64,000 nt of DNA from Flavobacterium glaciei (GCF_003350545.1 NZ_QQBA01000001.1:263489-327488), one strand, 5' to 3'; counted from the stretch's first letter, positions 18,600 through 27,229 are shown. A program made the numbers and translations. Notes: generated from the letters alone by a model not told the origin.

Positions 18600-19213
18600 T
18601 GGGTTATGCTAAAATCCTATCGTTATTTTTTTATTTCGAGCCTGTCCTCTCGTACGGAATCGAGAAACAAGAGCTCATTTATTTTACTCAGCAAACAACA
18701 TCATTACTAGGCAAATATAAATAATTTGTATTGGGTATTTCCTTAAAAAAAGCGGCGCATTATTAATTATTCTTAAAAATTATCCACTATTTAAGGCTAG
18801 ATAACATAATATGCACGGCCAAAATAAAACTTTTGGGTACGCTTCGCTGCTCTAACTTACAGTTTTGAGGCAAAGCCTAGCTGTTGAAAGAGATATTTTT
18901 CAGCGAATATACTATTAGATTACAAATATTACCAATAATTAACTACCAATCGACTACTTTAATACACAAGTAGAATATCCATCTATTTTTTGGCAGAATC
19001 TTCTGAGCCCTTTTACAGATTTTTTACACTTTTCAAAAAAATTAAATCTGTTGTAAACGATGAAACAACTTTTTATCGAAAGAATTTTAATTGTGATTTA
19101 AATCCAATACATTTACGTTATGATTAAGTTGAAATAAGCTTTTAGGGTATTAAACAGTCACTTCAGACGAACTTACAGTAGTTGCAAAATACTATCGAAA
19201 CTCAAAACACACA
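18600..19213. other. Divergent intergenic region (614 bp)
   Basis: It lies between wzm (minus) and the unknown 170-aa gene (plus), so promoters for both units should be here. A TATATTTG box on the minus strand (18714-18721) is the best candidate for wzm. An 8-bp inverted repeat (ACAGATTT at 19015-19022 and AAATCTGT at 19044-19051) has a 21-nt loop and is too weak to call. No open frame with recognisable protein similarity is seen. Confidence 0.5.
18714..18721 (-). promoter_or_regulatory. Putative -7 box for wzm operon
   Basis: On the minus strand this reads TATATTTG, matching the Bacteroidota -7 consensus TAnnTTTG, 115 bp upstream of the wzm ATG. A convincing -33 TTG is not present at 17-23 bp. 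Such a match is expected by chance fairly often in AT-rich gaps, so the call is tentative. Confidence 0.3.
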
Positions 19214-19726
19214 ATGGAAAAATACTTACGACAATTAATTTCAATAGAGTTTGAAGACAAAAAAGATGTCTTTAGTGGTTTTCTTATAGATTGGACTGAA
19301 GATTGGATATTATTAAAAAACAATCCTGTAGATTTTATAATTGATGGCTATACAATTCTAAAAAACAAAAATATAAAGTCAATTATTCAAGACAAAGATC
19401 ATGAATTTACAGAAAGAGTAATTAAACTTAAAGGCCTTAAAACAAGCGCAGAGGAAATAATCCCTCTTAAAGATTTGTATTCTATCATTGATTTTTTAGC
19501 TAATAAGTATGAGATTTTTCAGATTACTAAAAAGTCGGATAAAGCAGTATATATAGGCAAACTAATAGAACTGAACGAGAAAGAGCTGGTAATCGATTTT
19601 TTAGGACCCGAAGGTATTTTTGAAGGCGAAATGAGTTTTAAACAAAACAAAATAAGAGTTATAGAATTTGATACAGACTACATCAATTCTTTAAAACTAA
19701 TTGTTGACGAAGAAAAAAACAAGTAA
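19214..19726 (+). CDS. Unknown 170-aa protein, possibly two Sm-like domains
   Basis: I do not recognise a named family. The protein starts MEKYLRQLISIEF, is acidic, and has no signal peptide or membrane helix. Two segments share a pattern of short beta strands: FSGFLIDWTEDWILL (about 20-34) followed by an II..G..IL..KNI stretch, and YIGKLIELNEKELVID followed by GEMSFKQNKIRVIEF. Such G-x-h-h-x(5)-h-x-h and final I-x-x-I-x-F features recall Sm/LSm-like small barrels, but this is weak inference. It is one of only two plus-strand genes, 188 bp upstream of the CpsB-like phosphatase. The ATG is clear. Confidence 0.6.
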   Translation: MEKYLRQLISIEFEDKKDVFSGFLIDWTEDWILLKNNPVDFIIDGYTILKNKNIKSIIQDKDHEFTERVIKLKGLKTSAEEIIPLKDLYSIIDFLANKYEIFQITKKSDKAVYIGKLIELNEKELVIDFLGPEGIFEGEMSFKQNKIRVIEFDTDYINSLKLIVDEEKNK

Positions 19727-19877
19727 TTTACCGCTGTTTAATAAACCTTTAGTTTTAATTCCAAAGGATTATTTTCGCATTACAGAACTAAATGTCTTTG
19801 CATAAACAAAGTAGTATTTATCTACTAAAATGCATCATTCTTTTTGGAAGATAAAAACACTCAAACCTGCATATTGA

Positions 19878-19910
19878 TTGCAAAAAACCAATCACTTTTC
19901 ATTAACTTTG
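19878..19910 (+). promoter_or_regulatory. Bacteroidota-type promoter of the CpsB-like gene
   Basis: A TTG at 19878-19880 is followed after 22 bp by TAACTTTG at 19903-19910, matching TTG-N(17-23)-TAnnTTTG. The ATG at 19915 is only 5 bp beyond the -7 box. Transcription would therefore start at or next to the start codon, giving a leaderless or nearly leaderless mRNA. Confidence 0.55.
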
Positions 19911-19914
19911 CAGT

Positions 19915-20655
19915 ATGTTAACATTCTTCAAATCAAAACCCATACTTAAAGATTTAATTCCAGATTATCATATTGATATCCACTCCCACTTGTTACCAGG
20001 TATAGATGATGGTGCAAAAAATTTTGGAGATACGCTGAGATTAACTCAAGCATTACAAGAAATAGGGATTTCTGAGTTTATTACCACACCGCACATTATT
20101 CAACATGTTTGGGACAATACTCATGAACAAATTCTGGAAAAAAAAGCTTCAACAGTTTTAGAACTGCAAAAGAATAACATTACAGTTCCTTTTAATACAG
20201 CAGCTGAGTATCTTATGGACGATCAGTTTGTACAACTGTTCCAATCTCAAAGTTTATTGACTCTCAAAGACAAGTACGTGCTTGTAGAAATGTCCTATAT
20301 AAATCCGCCCATTCAGTTATACTCTATACTTTTTGATTTACAAGTGGCTGGTTACATTCCCGTATTAGCACATCCGGAAAGGTATTTATTTTATAACAAT
20401 AATTTTAATGAATATATAAAACTGAAAAGAGCTGGCTGTTTATTCCAGCTAAATTTATTATCAGTAGTTGGGTATTATGGTGTAGCCATATCTAAAATTG
20501 CAGATCAGTTATTACAAAAAGGAATGTATGACTACGTAGGCTCTGATGTACATCATGACAATCATGTTGCCGCCTTCAAACAAAAAATAAATCTGAAAGA
20601 CGCTACACCTCTAAAAGAAGTTATTGCGAATAATCAATTTTTCAAATTGGGATAG
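19915..20655 (+). CDS. PHP-type tyrosine-protein phosphatase (CpsB/YwqE-like)
   Basis: A 246-aa polymerase-histidinol-phosphatase-fold enzyme. HIDIHSHLLPGIDDGA (about 19-34) is the first metal-binding motif. TTPHI, an AEYLMDD block, VEMSY, LAHPERY and a final GSDVHHD complete the set of metal ligands. In this family the manganese-dependent enzyme removes phosphate from the tyrosine-rich tail of Wzc-type kinases, and cycling of that phosphorylation controls polymer length and export. Two Wzc kinases with Tyr-rich tails are encoded in this window (27770-30127 and 61031-63499) and are the likely substrates. It is transcribed opposite to the rest and ends at a shared terminator. Confidence 0.88.
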   Translation: MLTFFKSKPILKDLIPDYHIDIHSHLLPGIDDGAKNFGDTLRLTQALQEIGISEFITTPHIIQHVWDNTHEQILEKKASTVLELQKNNITVPFNTAAEYLMDDQFVQLFQSQSLLTLKDKYVLVEMSYINPPIQLYSILFDLQVAGYIPVLAHPERYLFYNNNFNEYIKLKRAGCLFQLNLLSVVGYYGVAISKIADQLLQKGMYDYVGSDVHHDNHVAAFKQKINLKDATPLKEVIANNQFFKLG

Positions 20656-20676
20656 TGATTATTTTATTGATAAAAA

Positions 20677-20709
20677 AAAATGGCCTAAAGTAGTACTTTA
20701 GGCCATTTT
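20677..20709. terminator. Bidirectional intrinsic terminator
   Basis: A perfect 14-bp stem (AAAATGGCCTAAAG at 20677-20690 with CTTTAGGCCATTTT at 20696-20709) encloses a 5-nt loop. The A-rich and T-rich ends serve as U-tracts on either strand. It lies between the converging CpsB-like gene (plus) and the dehydratase gene (minus), so it should stop both. Confidence 0.85.
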
Positions 20710-20728
20710 GCTATTTATTAATGCTATG

Positions 20729-22633
20729 CTATTTATCTAATAGCTCAAAAGTAGAATTCATACTTTTGAACTCAGGCACAATTTGCTTCATTTTTAAAAC
20801 TATTCTATCATTATCAAAATTATTAGCAATACTGATAAGCTCTTCAATATCTGTGCTTAAATCCTCAAAATCATCTGAAATTTCTTCAGAAATCATAATT
20901 TTTTCATGATACGTAGGAAGTGTTTTTGAAGTATCATTCAATAATTCTTCATATAATTTCTCACCTGGTCTTAAACCTACTATTTGTATTTTGATATCCT
21001 TGTCTGGAACAAAACCGGCTAACTTAATCATCTTTCTAGCTAAATCAATAATTTTAACTGGTTTCCCCATGTCAAAAATATAAATCTCTCCACCATTACC
21101 CATAGCTCCAGCCTCTAAAACCAGTTGGCACGCCTCAGGTATAGTCATAAAATACCTGATAATATCTGGATGGGTAATCGTTATTGGACCTCCGGTAGCA
21201 ATTTGCTTGGTAAACAAAGGAACAACTGATCCATTAGAGCCTAAAACATTTCCAAAACGAGTGGTAATAAATTTAGTAGCATTCTTTTCGCCGTTATTCG
21301 TATTCTTTAATTGTAAAGATTGCACATACTTTTCGGCAATCCTTTTACTAGCTCCCATTACATTACTTGGATTTACTGCTTTGTCAGTAGATACCATTAC
21401 AAATTTTTTGACTTTGTAAAGGCAAGATAAATCAGCAATAATTTTAGTACCCTCAATATTAGTAAGAATAGCTTGAGAAGGGTTTCCTTCCATCAATGGA
21501 ACATGCTTATACGCTGCCGCATGAAAAACTACTTGAGGCTCATATTTTTTAAAAACGCTATTCATTGCCTCTTTATTCCTAACATCAGCAATTATGGCAT
21601 GCATTTTTGAACTAGATACTAAATCATTCATCTCCAGACACATGTTATGCAACGGAGTTTCAGCCTGATCTAATATAACTACAACTTTAGGATTAAAACC
21701 TATTACCTGACGAACAATTTCGCTACCTATGGAACCAGCGGCTCCCGTGATTAAAACGGTTTTGTCTTTTAGCTGTTTAGAAATTGATTTGTTATCTAAT
21801 ACGATAGGTTTTCTTTCCAGTAAATCTTCAATTTGAATATTTTTTACTTTTTGGCTAATCTCTTTTTGATTTTCCCAATCGGAAATTAAGGGCACAGTAT
21901 ACACCGTATAGTTAAACTCTAAACATTGGTCTACAATTACTAATTGCTCCTCTTTGGACAAACTTTTGTCAGCAATGATTACGGCCTGAGCATTTACGGA
22001 GCGCATCAACGGTGGTAATTTTTTCTTTTTAATCAAAATTGGCAAATCCAGCATACGCTTTGTTGCATTTTGATTGTTTTTATCAACAAACCCTACAATT
22101 TTAAATCGGGTGGGTGTTTCAAATTTTAAAGCATTAGCTACCGATATGGCATTAGCATCAGTACCATAAATTATGGTTCTTATTAATTTATTTGTACCTC
22201 GTTCTGAAAAATAGATTTCAAAAGTTTGTTTGATTATAACTCTATATAAAAACAATCCACAAAAGGAAAGCACTATGTTTATAAAAAAAGCGGTATTCAG
22301 GAAAGCTTTCTCTCCATACAACAATTCGTATGCAAAATTAAAAAAAAGAAACAGCACCAATACTGCCATTTGAGAAAACAAAAGCTTAACGGCATCAATA
22401 TAAGAAGAGTGCCTAATAATCCCAGAATAGGTTCTAAACAACCAGAAAAAGAAAATATTGACACTAAATAAAGCAATTATAAACCTGAAATTGTAAGGAG
22501 TAATGACATAGTCTAATCCTGTCCCTTTAAAGATGAGGATAGTAAAAAAAAACGAGAGTACTAAAACTGAAAAGTCCATCATAACTATAATCCATCTGGG
22601 TAGATAGCGTAGATTATGAATGCTGAACTTCAA
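20729..22633 (-). CDS. Membrane UDP-GlcNAc 4,6-dehydratase (PglF/WbpM/CapD family)
   Basis: About 634 aa from a TTG at 22633; the frame stays open to a TTG at 22777. About four N-terminal helices follow NLRYLPRWI, then a CoA-binding-like Rossmann domain (IIYGTDANAISVANAL). The catalytic SDR domain begins at TGAAGSIGSE, with VSTDKAVNPSNVMGASKR; the Met in place of the SDR Tyr (SMK triad) is a trait of WbpM/PglF. It makes the 4-keto-6-deoxy precursor of UDP-diNAcBac or related sugars. PglE/PglD/PglC homologues sit 11-15 kb upstream and complete that route. The start is uncertain: TTGs at 22777, 22699 and 22633 are possible, and the first ATG (22582) lies inside the first membrane helix. Confidence 0.88.
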   Translation of the reverse strand: MKFSIHNLRYLPRWIIVMMDFSVLVLSFFFTILIFKGTGLDYVITPYNFRFIIALFSVNIFFFWLFRTYSGIIRHSSYIDAVKLLFSQMAVLVLFLFFNFAYELLYGEKAFLNTAFFINIVLSFCGLFLYRVIIKQTFEIYFSERGTNKLIRTIIYGTDANAISVANALKFETPTRFKIVGFVDKNNQNATKRMLDLPILIKKKKLPPLMRSVNAQAVIIADKSLSKEEQLVIVDQCLEFNYTVYTVPLISDWENQKEISQKVKNIQIEDLLERKPIVLDNKSISKQLKDKTVLITGAAGSIGSEIVRQVIGFNPKVVVILDQAETPLHNMCLEMNDLVSSSKMHAIIADVRNKEAMNSVFKKYEPQVVFHAAAYKHVPLMEGNPSQAILTNIEGTKIIADLSCLYKVKKFVMVSTDKAVNPSNVMGASKRIAEKYVQSLQLKNTNNGEKNATKFITTRFGNVLGSNGSVVPLFTKQIATGGPITITHPDIIRYFMTIPEACQLVLEAGAMGNGGEIYIFDMGKPVKIIDLARKMIKLAGFVPDKDIKIQIVGLRPGEKLYEELLNDTSKTLPTYHEKIMISEEISDDFEDLSTDIEELISIANNFDNDRIVLKMKQIVPEFKSMNSTFELLDK

Positions 22634-22736
22634 GTTTTCCCTTGAAAAAAAATTAAGGTTTGATGATGATGATGATTCAGTTTTTTTTATGGTGCTCAAA
22701 ATAGATATATTTTTAACATTACTTATTTTAGTGTAA

Positions 22737-22744
22737 CAAAAATA
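22737..22744 (-). promoter_or_regulatory. Putative -7 box of the dehydratase gene
   Basis: TATTTTTG on the minus strand fits TAnnTTTG. It lies inside the longest version of the dehydratase frame. If real, transcription begins near 22730 and translation must start at one of the internal TTG codons. No good -33 element is present, so this is a weak call. Confidence 0.25.
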
Positions 22745-22777
22745 ACGATTAAAGCATAGATAAAAAAAGTAATTCAA

Positions 22778-23358
22778 TTCAAATTTTAAATTATTTAGTC
22801 AAAAAAGGCTTACGGTTTAGTGAAAAACTAATATGAAATTGAGTTATTGTGCATATCGAAAAAGTAAAATTCTTTTATTGTGGTACTATTCACTACAATT
22901 AGTCGTATTGCAATTTACCCGCTGGGAATCATTCCATTTAGTGTCTTTCTTTAACACAAAGACACCTCGTATTTGCGTTTATTAAAAGTTGTTTCACTTT
23001 ACTAAGAGAAAAAAATAGCTGTATCAATCCAAGAATTGGACTTTCAAACTCTTTTTTTATATGGTTAAACTTTCATATTTAGCTATCAATATCTGAACTA
23101 TATAATTCTAACTAACTAGTTTGTAATTTATATTTTCACGCAACTAATTGTCTGTCGGCACTATTCATTAAGAACCATATTTTTTCGTTAACTATCATTA
23201 GCTTATGATGGTAATTTTTAGACTGATCCGTTTATCCCGAACTAGTTTCGGGAGTGATTTTTCTGTAGGCTTAGAAAGAACTCCAGCGGCAAACTTGACA
23301 TAATACATATATTGTACCTATTAGCACAGAAAAAACTGTGAAATCTAAGTCAAATAAG
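22778..23358. other. Intergenic region with conserved element, copy A
   Basis: A 581-bp gap between rmlA and the dehydratase gene. It holds copy A of the 60-bp element (23206-23265). It also holds an 8-bp inverted repeat (GTGTCTTT 22941-22948, AAAGACAC 22958-22965) and a weak 5-bp hairpin with no U-tract just after rmlA (23325-23340). No coding sequence is recognised. Confidence 0.6.
23206..23265. repeat. Conserved 60-bp intergenic element, copy A
   Basis: It begins TGATGGTAATTTTT and has TTCGGG exactly 41 bp after the first base. A GnTTA core lies at the same offset as in copies B (27563) and C (35679). Here TCCCGAA (23235-23241) and TTCGGGA (23247-23253) form a perfect 7-bp stem with a 5-nt loop. 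It lies upstream of the dehydratase gene on the transcribed minus strand. Confidence 0.75.
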
Positions 23359-24228
23359 CTAAATTTTATACTTTAACAATCCTAAAAGATATTCACCATA
23401 GCCCGATTTTTTCAATGGCTCAGCCAATGCTACTAATTCTTGTTCTGTAATAAAGCCCTGTCTCCAAGCAATTTCTTCAATACATCCTATTTTCAATCCT
23501 TGACGCTCTTCAATAACCTGGACAAATTGTCCAGCTTGCATCAAGCTATTAAAAGTTCCTGTATCTAACCATGCTGTTCCTCTGCTCAGAATTCCAACTT
23601 TCAAGGTTCCTTTTTCTAAGTATACTTTGTTAACATCAGTGATTTCATATTCACCACGAGCACTTTGCTTAATATTTTTAGCAATTTCGACTACCGAGTT
23701 ATCGTAAAAGTATAAACCAGGCACCGCATAGTTTGACTTAGGTTCTAAAGGTTTTTCTTCGATAGAAAGTGCTTTTAAATTATCGTCAAACTCAACTACA
23801 CCATAGCGTTCTGGATCAGATACGTGATATGCAAATACAACTCCCCCTTTAGGATTGGTATTGTTTCGAAGTAAATCATCCATATTAGCACCAAAGAAAA
23901 TATTATCCCCTAAAACTAATGCTACACTATCCTTTCCAATAAACTCTTCCCCAATTACAAAAGCTTGCGCTAATCCATTAGGAATAGCCTGCTCTGCGTA
24001 GCTAAATCTGCAACCTATTGATGCTCCATCACCTAATAACTTCTTGAAATTAGGTAAATCGTGTGGCGTAGAAATAATTAATATTTCATTAATTCCAGCC
24101 AACATCAAAGTAGACAATGGATAATAAATCATAGGCTTGTCATACACCGGCATCATTTGTTTACTCATCGCTAAGGTTAATGGGTGCAAACGAGTTCCGG
24201 AGCCTCCTGCTAATATAATTCCTTTCAT
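23359..24228 (-). CDS. rmlA: Glucose-1-phosphate thymidylyltransferase
   Basis: A 289-aa protein, the normal RmlA length. [11 protein letters not shown] near residue 8 binds d[21 protein letters not shown] follows, and GDNIFFG, EEKP and [11 protein letters not shown] blocks are all in place. It makes dTDP-glucose, the first step to dTDP-L-rhamnose and to dTDP-4-amino sugars. It is the last gene of the rmlC-D-B-A run, separated from rmlB by the GxxExxY unit. No intrinsic terminator of good quality follows it. Confidence 0.96.
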   Translation of the reverse strand: MKGIILAGGSGTRLHPLTLAMSKQMMPVYDKPMIYYPLSTLMLAGINEILIISTPHDLPNFKKLLGDGASIGCRFSYAEQAIPNGLAQAFVIGEEFIGKDSVALVLGDNIFFGANMDDLLRNNTNPKGGVVFAYHVSDPERYGVVEFDDNLKALSIEEKPLEPKSNYAVPGLYFYDNSVVEIAKNIKQSARGEYEITDVNKVYLEKGTLKVGILSRGTAWLDTGTFNSLMQAGQFVQVIEERQGLKIGCIEEIAWRQGFITEQELVALAEPLKKSGYGEYLLGLLKYKI

Positions 24229-24246
24229 AATATTTTACTTATTTTC

Positions 24247-24272
24247 CGAATTAAAACGAATTAAAACGAATT
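24247..24272. repeat. Terminal inverted repeat of GxxExxY unit, rmlA side
   Basis: This 26-bp sequence is three copies of CGAATT spaced by AAAA. Its reverse complement matches 24667-24693 with 23 identities, three mismatches and one gap. It contains the in-frame stop of the full-length GxxExxY frame. Confidence 0.7.
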
Positions 24273-24660
24273 ACTTTAAATTGATTATTCTTTTATGAGT
24301 TAATGAAGACGTGCCAAAATTAATCAACATGCCTAATTCTAGATTTGTACATTTTAAATAATTGGTTAACTAGGCGTATAATGCAACTGGTATTTGTGAT
24401 ACTGCTTTTATTTCTAGAATAATTGTATCATAGCAAACAAAGTCATCTCTATATTTTTTTTGTAATTTCTGATTGTCATAATATAAATCGAATTTTACCT
24501 GCCTTTTAAAGGGAATTTTCAAAGTTTGAAATTCTTTCTCCAATGCTTCCTCGTACACTGCCTCCAAGAATCCTGCTCCTAATGTTCGATGTACTTTCAT
24601 ACAAGCACCAATTATGGCAAAGCTTTCTTCTTTATAGAGTATTTTATTGGCTGCATCCAT
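24271..24660 (-). pseudogene. GxxExxY protein gene interrupted by an amber codon
   Basis: The ATG at 24658-24660 opens a GxxExxY-family protein (VHRTLGAGFLEAVYEEAL gives the GxxExxY signature). It is stopped by TAG at 24370-24372 after 96 residues. Reading through in the same frame gives another 33 residues, including LELGMLINFG and a C-terminal KRIINLK, ending at TAA 24271-24273. That restores the usual length (about 125-130 aa) and the family's GLLINFG-type ending. TAG differs from CAG (Gln) by one transition. The family's biochemical role is unknown to me, although its fold is suggested to be nuclease-like. The unit sits between rmlB and rmlA with inverted repeats on both sides. Confidence 0.8.
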
Positions 24661-24666
24661 TAATGA

Positions 24667-24693
24667 AATTCGCTTTATTTCGCTTTAAATTCG
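24667..24693. repeat. Terminal inverted repeat of GxxExxY unit, rmlB side
   Basis: A 27-bp sequence containing three TTCG units, an imperfect reverse complement of 24247-24272. It falls between the rmlB stop (24697-24699) and the GxxExxY start codon (24660). Confidence 0.7.
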
Positions 24694-24696
24694 TTT

Positions 24697-25746
24697 TCAA
24701 TTTGTGTATTGTTTCTCGTAATACGAAGCATACTCCCCAGAAGTAATATTATTCAACCACTCTTGATTTTCTAAGTACCAATTTACGGTTCTTTCCAAAC
24801 CTTGCTCAAAAGTAACCGATGGCTTCCATCCCAACTCAGTGTTAATCTTACTTGCATCAATTGCATAGCGTAAATCATGTCCAGGACGGTCTTTTACGTA
24901 AGCTATTAACTGTTCAGATGTACCAGCAGCTCTTCCTAACTTATCATCCATTATTTTGCAAAGCAACTTTACCAAATCAATATTTTGCCATTCATTAAAA
25001 CCACCAATATTATAGGTATCGTGGTTTTTACCTTCGTGAAAAACCAAATCAATTGCAACGGCATGATCTTCAACAAAAAGCCAATCACGCGTATATTTCC
25101 CATCGCCATAAACGGGTAAAGGCTTATTTTGAATGATATTATTGATAAATAAAGGAATCAATTTTTCAGGAAAATGGTAAGGTCCATAATTATTAGAACA
25201 ATTTGTCAACACATAAGGCAAACCATACGTTTCACCGTAGGCTCTTACAAAATGATCTGAACTCGCTTTTGAAGCAGAGTAAGGAGAATTAGGATCGTAG
25301 GCGGTTGTCTCAGTGAATAAACCCTCCGCACCTAAACTTCCATAAACCTCATCAGTGCTAATGTGGTAAAAACGTTTCCCTTCATAATTTCCGTTCCATA
25401 TTGTTTTGGCGGCATTCAATAAATTCATAGTTCCTATCACATTTGTTTTCACAAAAGATAAAGGATCCGTTATGGAGCGATCTACGTGAGATTCAGCAGC
25501 TAAATGCAATACTCCATCAAATTGATGTTCCGCAAACAAAGCATCAATAAATGCAGCGTCAACGATGTCTCCTTTTATGAAAGTATAATTTGGGGCTTTT
25601 TCAATATCGGCAATATTTTCAAGATTTCCAGCATAAGTAAGGGCATCCAAATTAAAAATTTGATATTGAGGATATTTATTAACAAAAAGTCGTACAACAT
25701 GAGATCCTATAAAACCGGCACCGCCAGTAATTACTATTTTTTTCAT
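24697..25746 (-). CDS. rmlB: dTDP-glucose 4,6-dehydratase
   Basis: A 349-aa extended SDR. TGGAGFIGSH (about 6-15) binds NAD, STDEVYGSLG carries the catalytic Thr-Asp-Glu, and PYSASKASSDH supplies Tyr-x3-Lys. SNNYGPYHFPEKLIPL and RDWLFVEDH are family blocks. It converts dTDP-glucose to the 4-keto-6-deoxy form, the branch point for rhamnose and for the dTDP-4-amino sugar implied by the aminotransferase at 46631. It is 1 bp downstream of rmlD. Its last codons end right at the inverted repeat of the GxxExxY unit. Confidence 0.97.
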   Translation of the reverse strand: MKKIVITGGAGFIGSHVVRLFVNKYPQYQIFNLDALTYAGNLENIADIEKAPNYTFIKGDIVDAAFIDALFAEHQFDGVLHLAAESHVDRSITDPLSFVKTNVIGTMNLLNAAKTIWNGNYEGKRFYHISTDEVYGSLGAEGLFTETTAYDPNSPYSASKASSDHFVRAYGETYGLPYVLTNCSNNYGPYHFPEKLIPLFINNIIQNKPLPVYGDGKYTRDWLFVEDHAVAIDLVFHEGKNHDTYNIGGFNEWQNIDLVKLLCKIMDDKLGRAAGTSEQLIAYVKDRPGHDLRYAIDASKINTELGWKPSVTFEQGLERTVNWYLENQEWLNNITSGEYASYYEKQYTN

Positions 25747-25747
25747 T

Positions 25748-26608
25748 TTATATAATTTTTAAACATTTCCCCAAACTTTCTTTATAATTCGGCACTACAA
25801 CTCCAAAAGTATCTTTTATTTTAGTTTTATCCAATAAAGAATATTGAGGACGTTTTGCTGGTGTAGGATAATCTGAAGCAGGAATTCCGCTAACTTCACA
25901 ATCAAAATTGCCTAATTCTTTAATTGCTAATGCAAATTCATACCAACTAATCTCTCCTTCATTAGAAAAATTATAAATACCTGCTTGCCAATGCGTATTT
26001 GCTATTATTGTCATGATAGCCTCAGCCAAATCTGCAGCGTAAGTGGGGCTTCCTATCTGATCATTTACAACATTTAAGCTATCCCTTTCTTGCATTAATC
26101 GGGACATCGTTTTTACAAAATTATTCCCAAAACTGGAATATACCCATGATGTCCTGATTATAATTGAATTGGGATTTTCTTGCAAACAGGACTTTTCACC
26201 TGCCAACTTAGTCGTCCCATAAACATTAATAGGATTTGTTGGAGCCGTTTCAGTCAATGCATTAGCTTCAGTACCGTCAAAAACATAATCCGTAGAAACA
26301 TGAATCAATTTACAGTCATTGATATGACTCCATTTTGCTAGCACTGCAACTGCCTGGTGGTTTAAAACATCTGACAATTCGCGCTCAGACTCTGCCCTAT
26401 CCACAGCAGTATGAGCAGCACAATTGATAATAAACTGAGGACTTAAAGTACCTAATTTAGTTTCTAAAGCTACTAGATTGCATAGGTCCAGTTCTTCTCT
26501 ATCAGTAAAAACCCATTCAAACTGAGTATACTTATCTGACAATACAGCTAATTCAGACCCCAATTGTCCTTTAGCACCAGTAACTAAAATTTTTTCTTTA
26601 TGAATCAA
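25748..26608 (-). CDS. rmlD: dTDP-4-dehydrorhamnose reductase
   Basis: A 286-aa SDR with ILVTGAKGQLGSE at the N-terminus, INCAAHTAVDRAE, VSTDYVFDG and NVYGTTKLAGE (Tyr-x3-Lys). It reduces dTDP-4-dehydrorhamnose to dTDP-L-rhamnose with NAD(P)H. No ATG fits the N-terminus. The TTG at 26606-26608 begins LIHKEKILVTG and overlaps the end of rmlC by 11 bp, so translation is likely coupled. Confidence 0.95.
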   Translation of the reverse strand: MIHKEKILVTGAKGQLGSELAVLSDKYTQFEWVFTDREELDLCNLVALETKLGTLSPQFIINCAAHTAVDRAESERELSDVLNHQAVAVLAKWSHINDCKLIHVSTDYVFDGTEANALTETAPTNPINVYGTTKLAGEKSCLQENPNSIIIRTSWVYSSFGNNFVKTMSRLMQERDSLNVVNDQIGSPTYAADLAEAIMTIIANTHWQAGIYNFSNEGEISWYEFALAIKELGNFDCEVSGIPASDYPTPAKRPQYSLLDKTKIKDTFGVVVPNYKESLGKCLKII

Positions 26609-27152
26609 AACTCCAATCTATTTCATTAAAACTAGGCAAAATCAAATCCTTTTCCGAAACAATAACTTCTTTAGAATCTAATTGCCAATCTATGGCCAAT
26701 GTAGGGTCATCATATCGAATACCTCTTTCACTTTCTTTATGATACACTTGATCTACTTTGTACATCACAGATGCTGTTTCGCTCAAAACGGAAAAGCCGT
26801 GAGCTAAACCATGCGGTACCAATAATTGCTTATTATTATCTGCACTCAAAACAACACTGAAATGCTGTCCGTAAGTAGGAGAATCTTTACGTAAATCTAC
26901 TACTACATCAAGAATTTGTCCTTGCAATACCCGCACTAATTTAGCTTGTGAAAAAGGGCTAATTTGAAAATGTAATCCTCTTATTACACCTTGCTTAGAG
27001 AAGGATTGATTGTCTTGAATGAATTGGAACTTAATCCCATTTTCATATAGCTTAGCGTGATTGTAGACTTCGAAGAAAAAACCACGATCGTCGTTATAAA
27101 CGGTTGGGGTTATAATTAGTAAATCTTCAATACCTGTTTTTTCAATGACCAT
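26598..27152 (-). CDS. rmlC: dTDP-4-dehydrorhamnose 3,5-epimerase
   Basis: A 184-aa cupin with the RmlC pattern: DDRGFFFEVY, QDNQSFSKQGVIRGLHFQ (catalytic His), LDVVVDLRKDSPTYG (His partner region) and LVPHGLAHGFSVL. It epimerises C3 and C5 of the 4-keto intermediate. It is the first gene of the rml transcription unit, preceded by a 617-bp gap holding a possible promoter and copy B of the 60-bp element. Confidence 0.96.
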   Translation of the reverse strand: MVIEKTGIEDLLIITPTVYNDDRGFFFEVYNHAKLYENGIKFQFIQDNQSFSKQGVIRGLHFQISPFSQAKLVRVLQGQILDVVVDLRKDSPTYGQHFSVVLSADNNKQLLVPHGLAHGFSVLSETASVMYKVDQVYHKESERGIRYDDPTLAIDWQLDSKEVIVSEKDLILPSFNEIDWSFDS

Positions 27153-27221
27153 GTAATACTTTTATTTTTTTATTTTAAATAAGTAGCAGGACAATGTCCG
27201 TTATTTTTCAGAATGATGCAA

Positions 27222-27229
27222 CAAAGATA
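27222..27229 (-). promoter_or_regulatory. Putative -7 box for rmlCDBA
   Basis: TATCTTTG on the minus strand matches TAnnTTTG, 70 bp upstream of the rmlC ATG. The -33 region has no clear TTG at the preferred distance, so it remains tentative. Confidence 0.35.

Noticed and set aside
19015..19051. Inverted repeat ACAGATTT/AAATCTGT as terminator
   Set aside because: The stem is only 8 bp with a 21-nt loop, and no gene ends there on either strand.
22634..22777. N-terminal extension of the dehydratase from a TTG at 22777
   Set aside because: The extra 48 residues are unlike the family, rich in Ser and aromatic residues, and a possible -7 box lies inside them; a TTG nearer NLRYLPRWI fits the usual protein length better, although this is not certain.
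23325..23340. Hairpin after rmlA as an intrinsic terminator
   Set aside because: The 5-bp stem is too weak and no U-tract follows on the minus strand.
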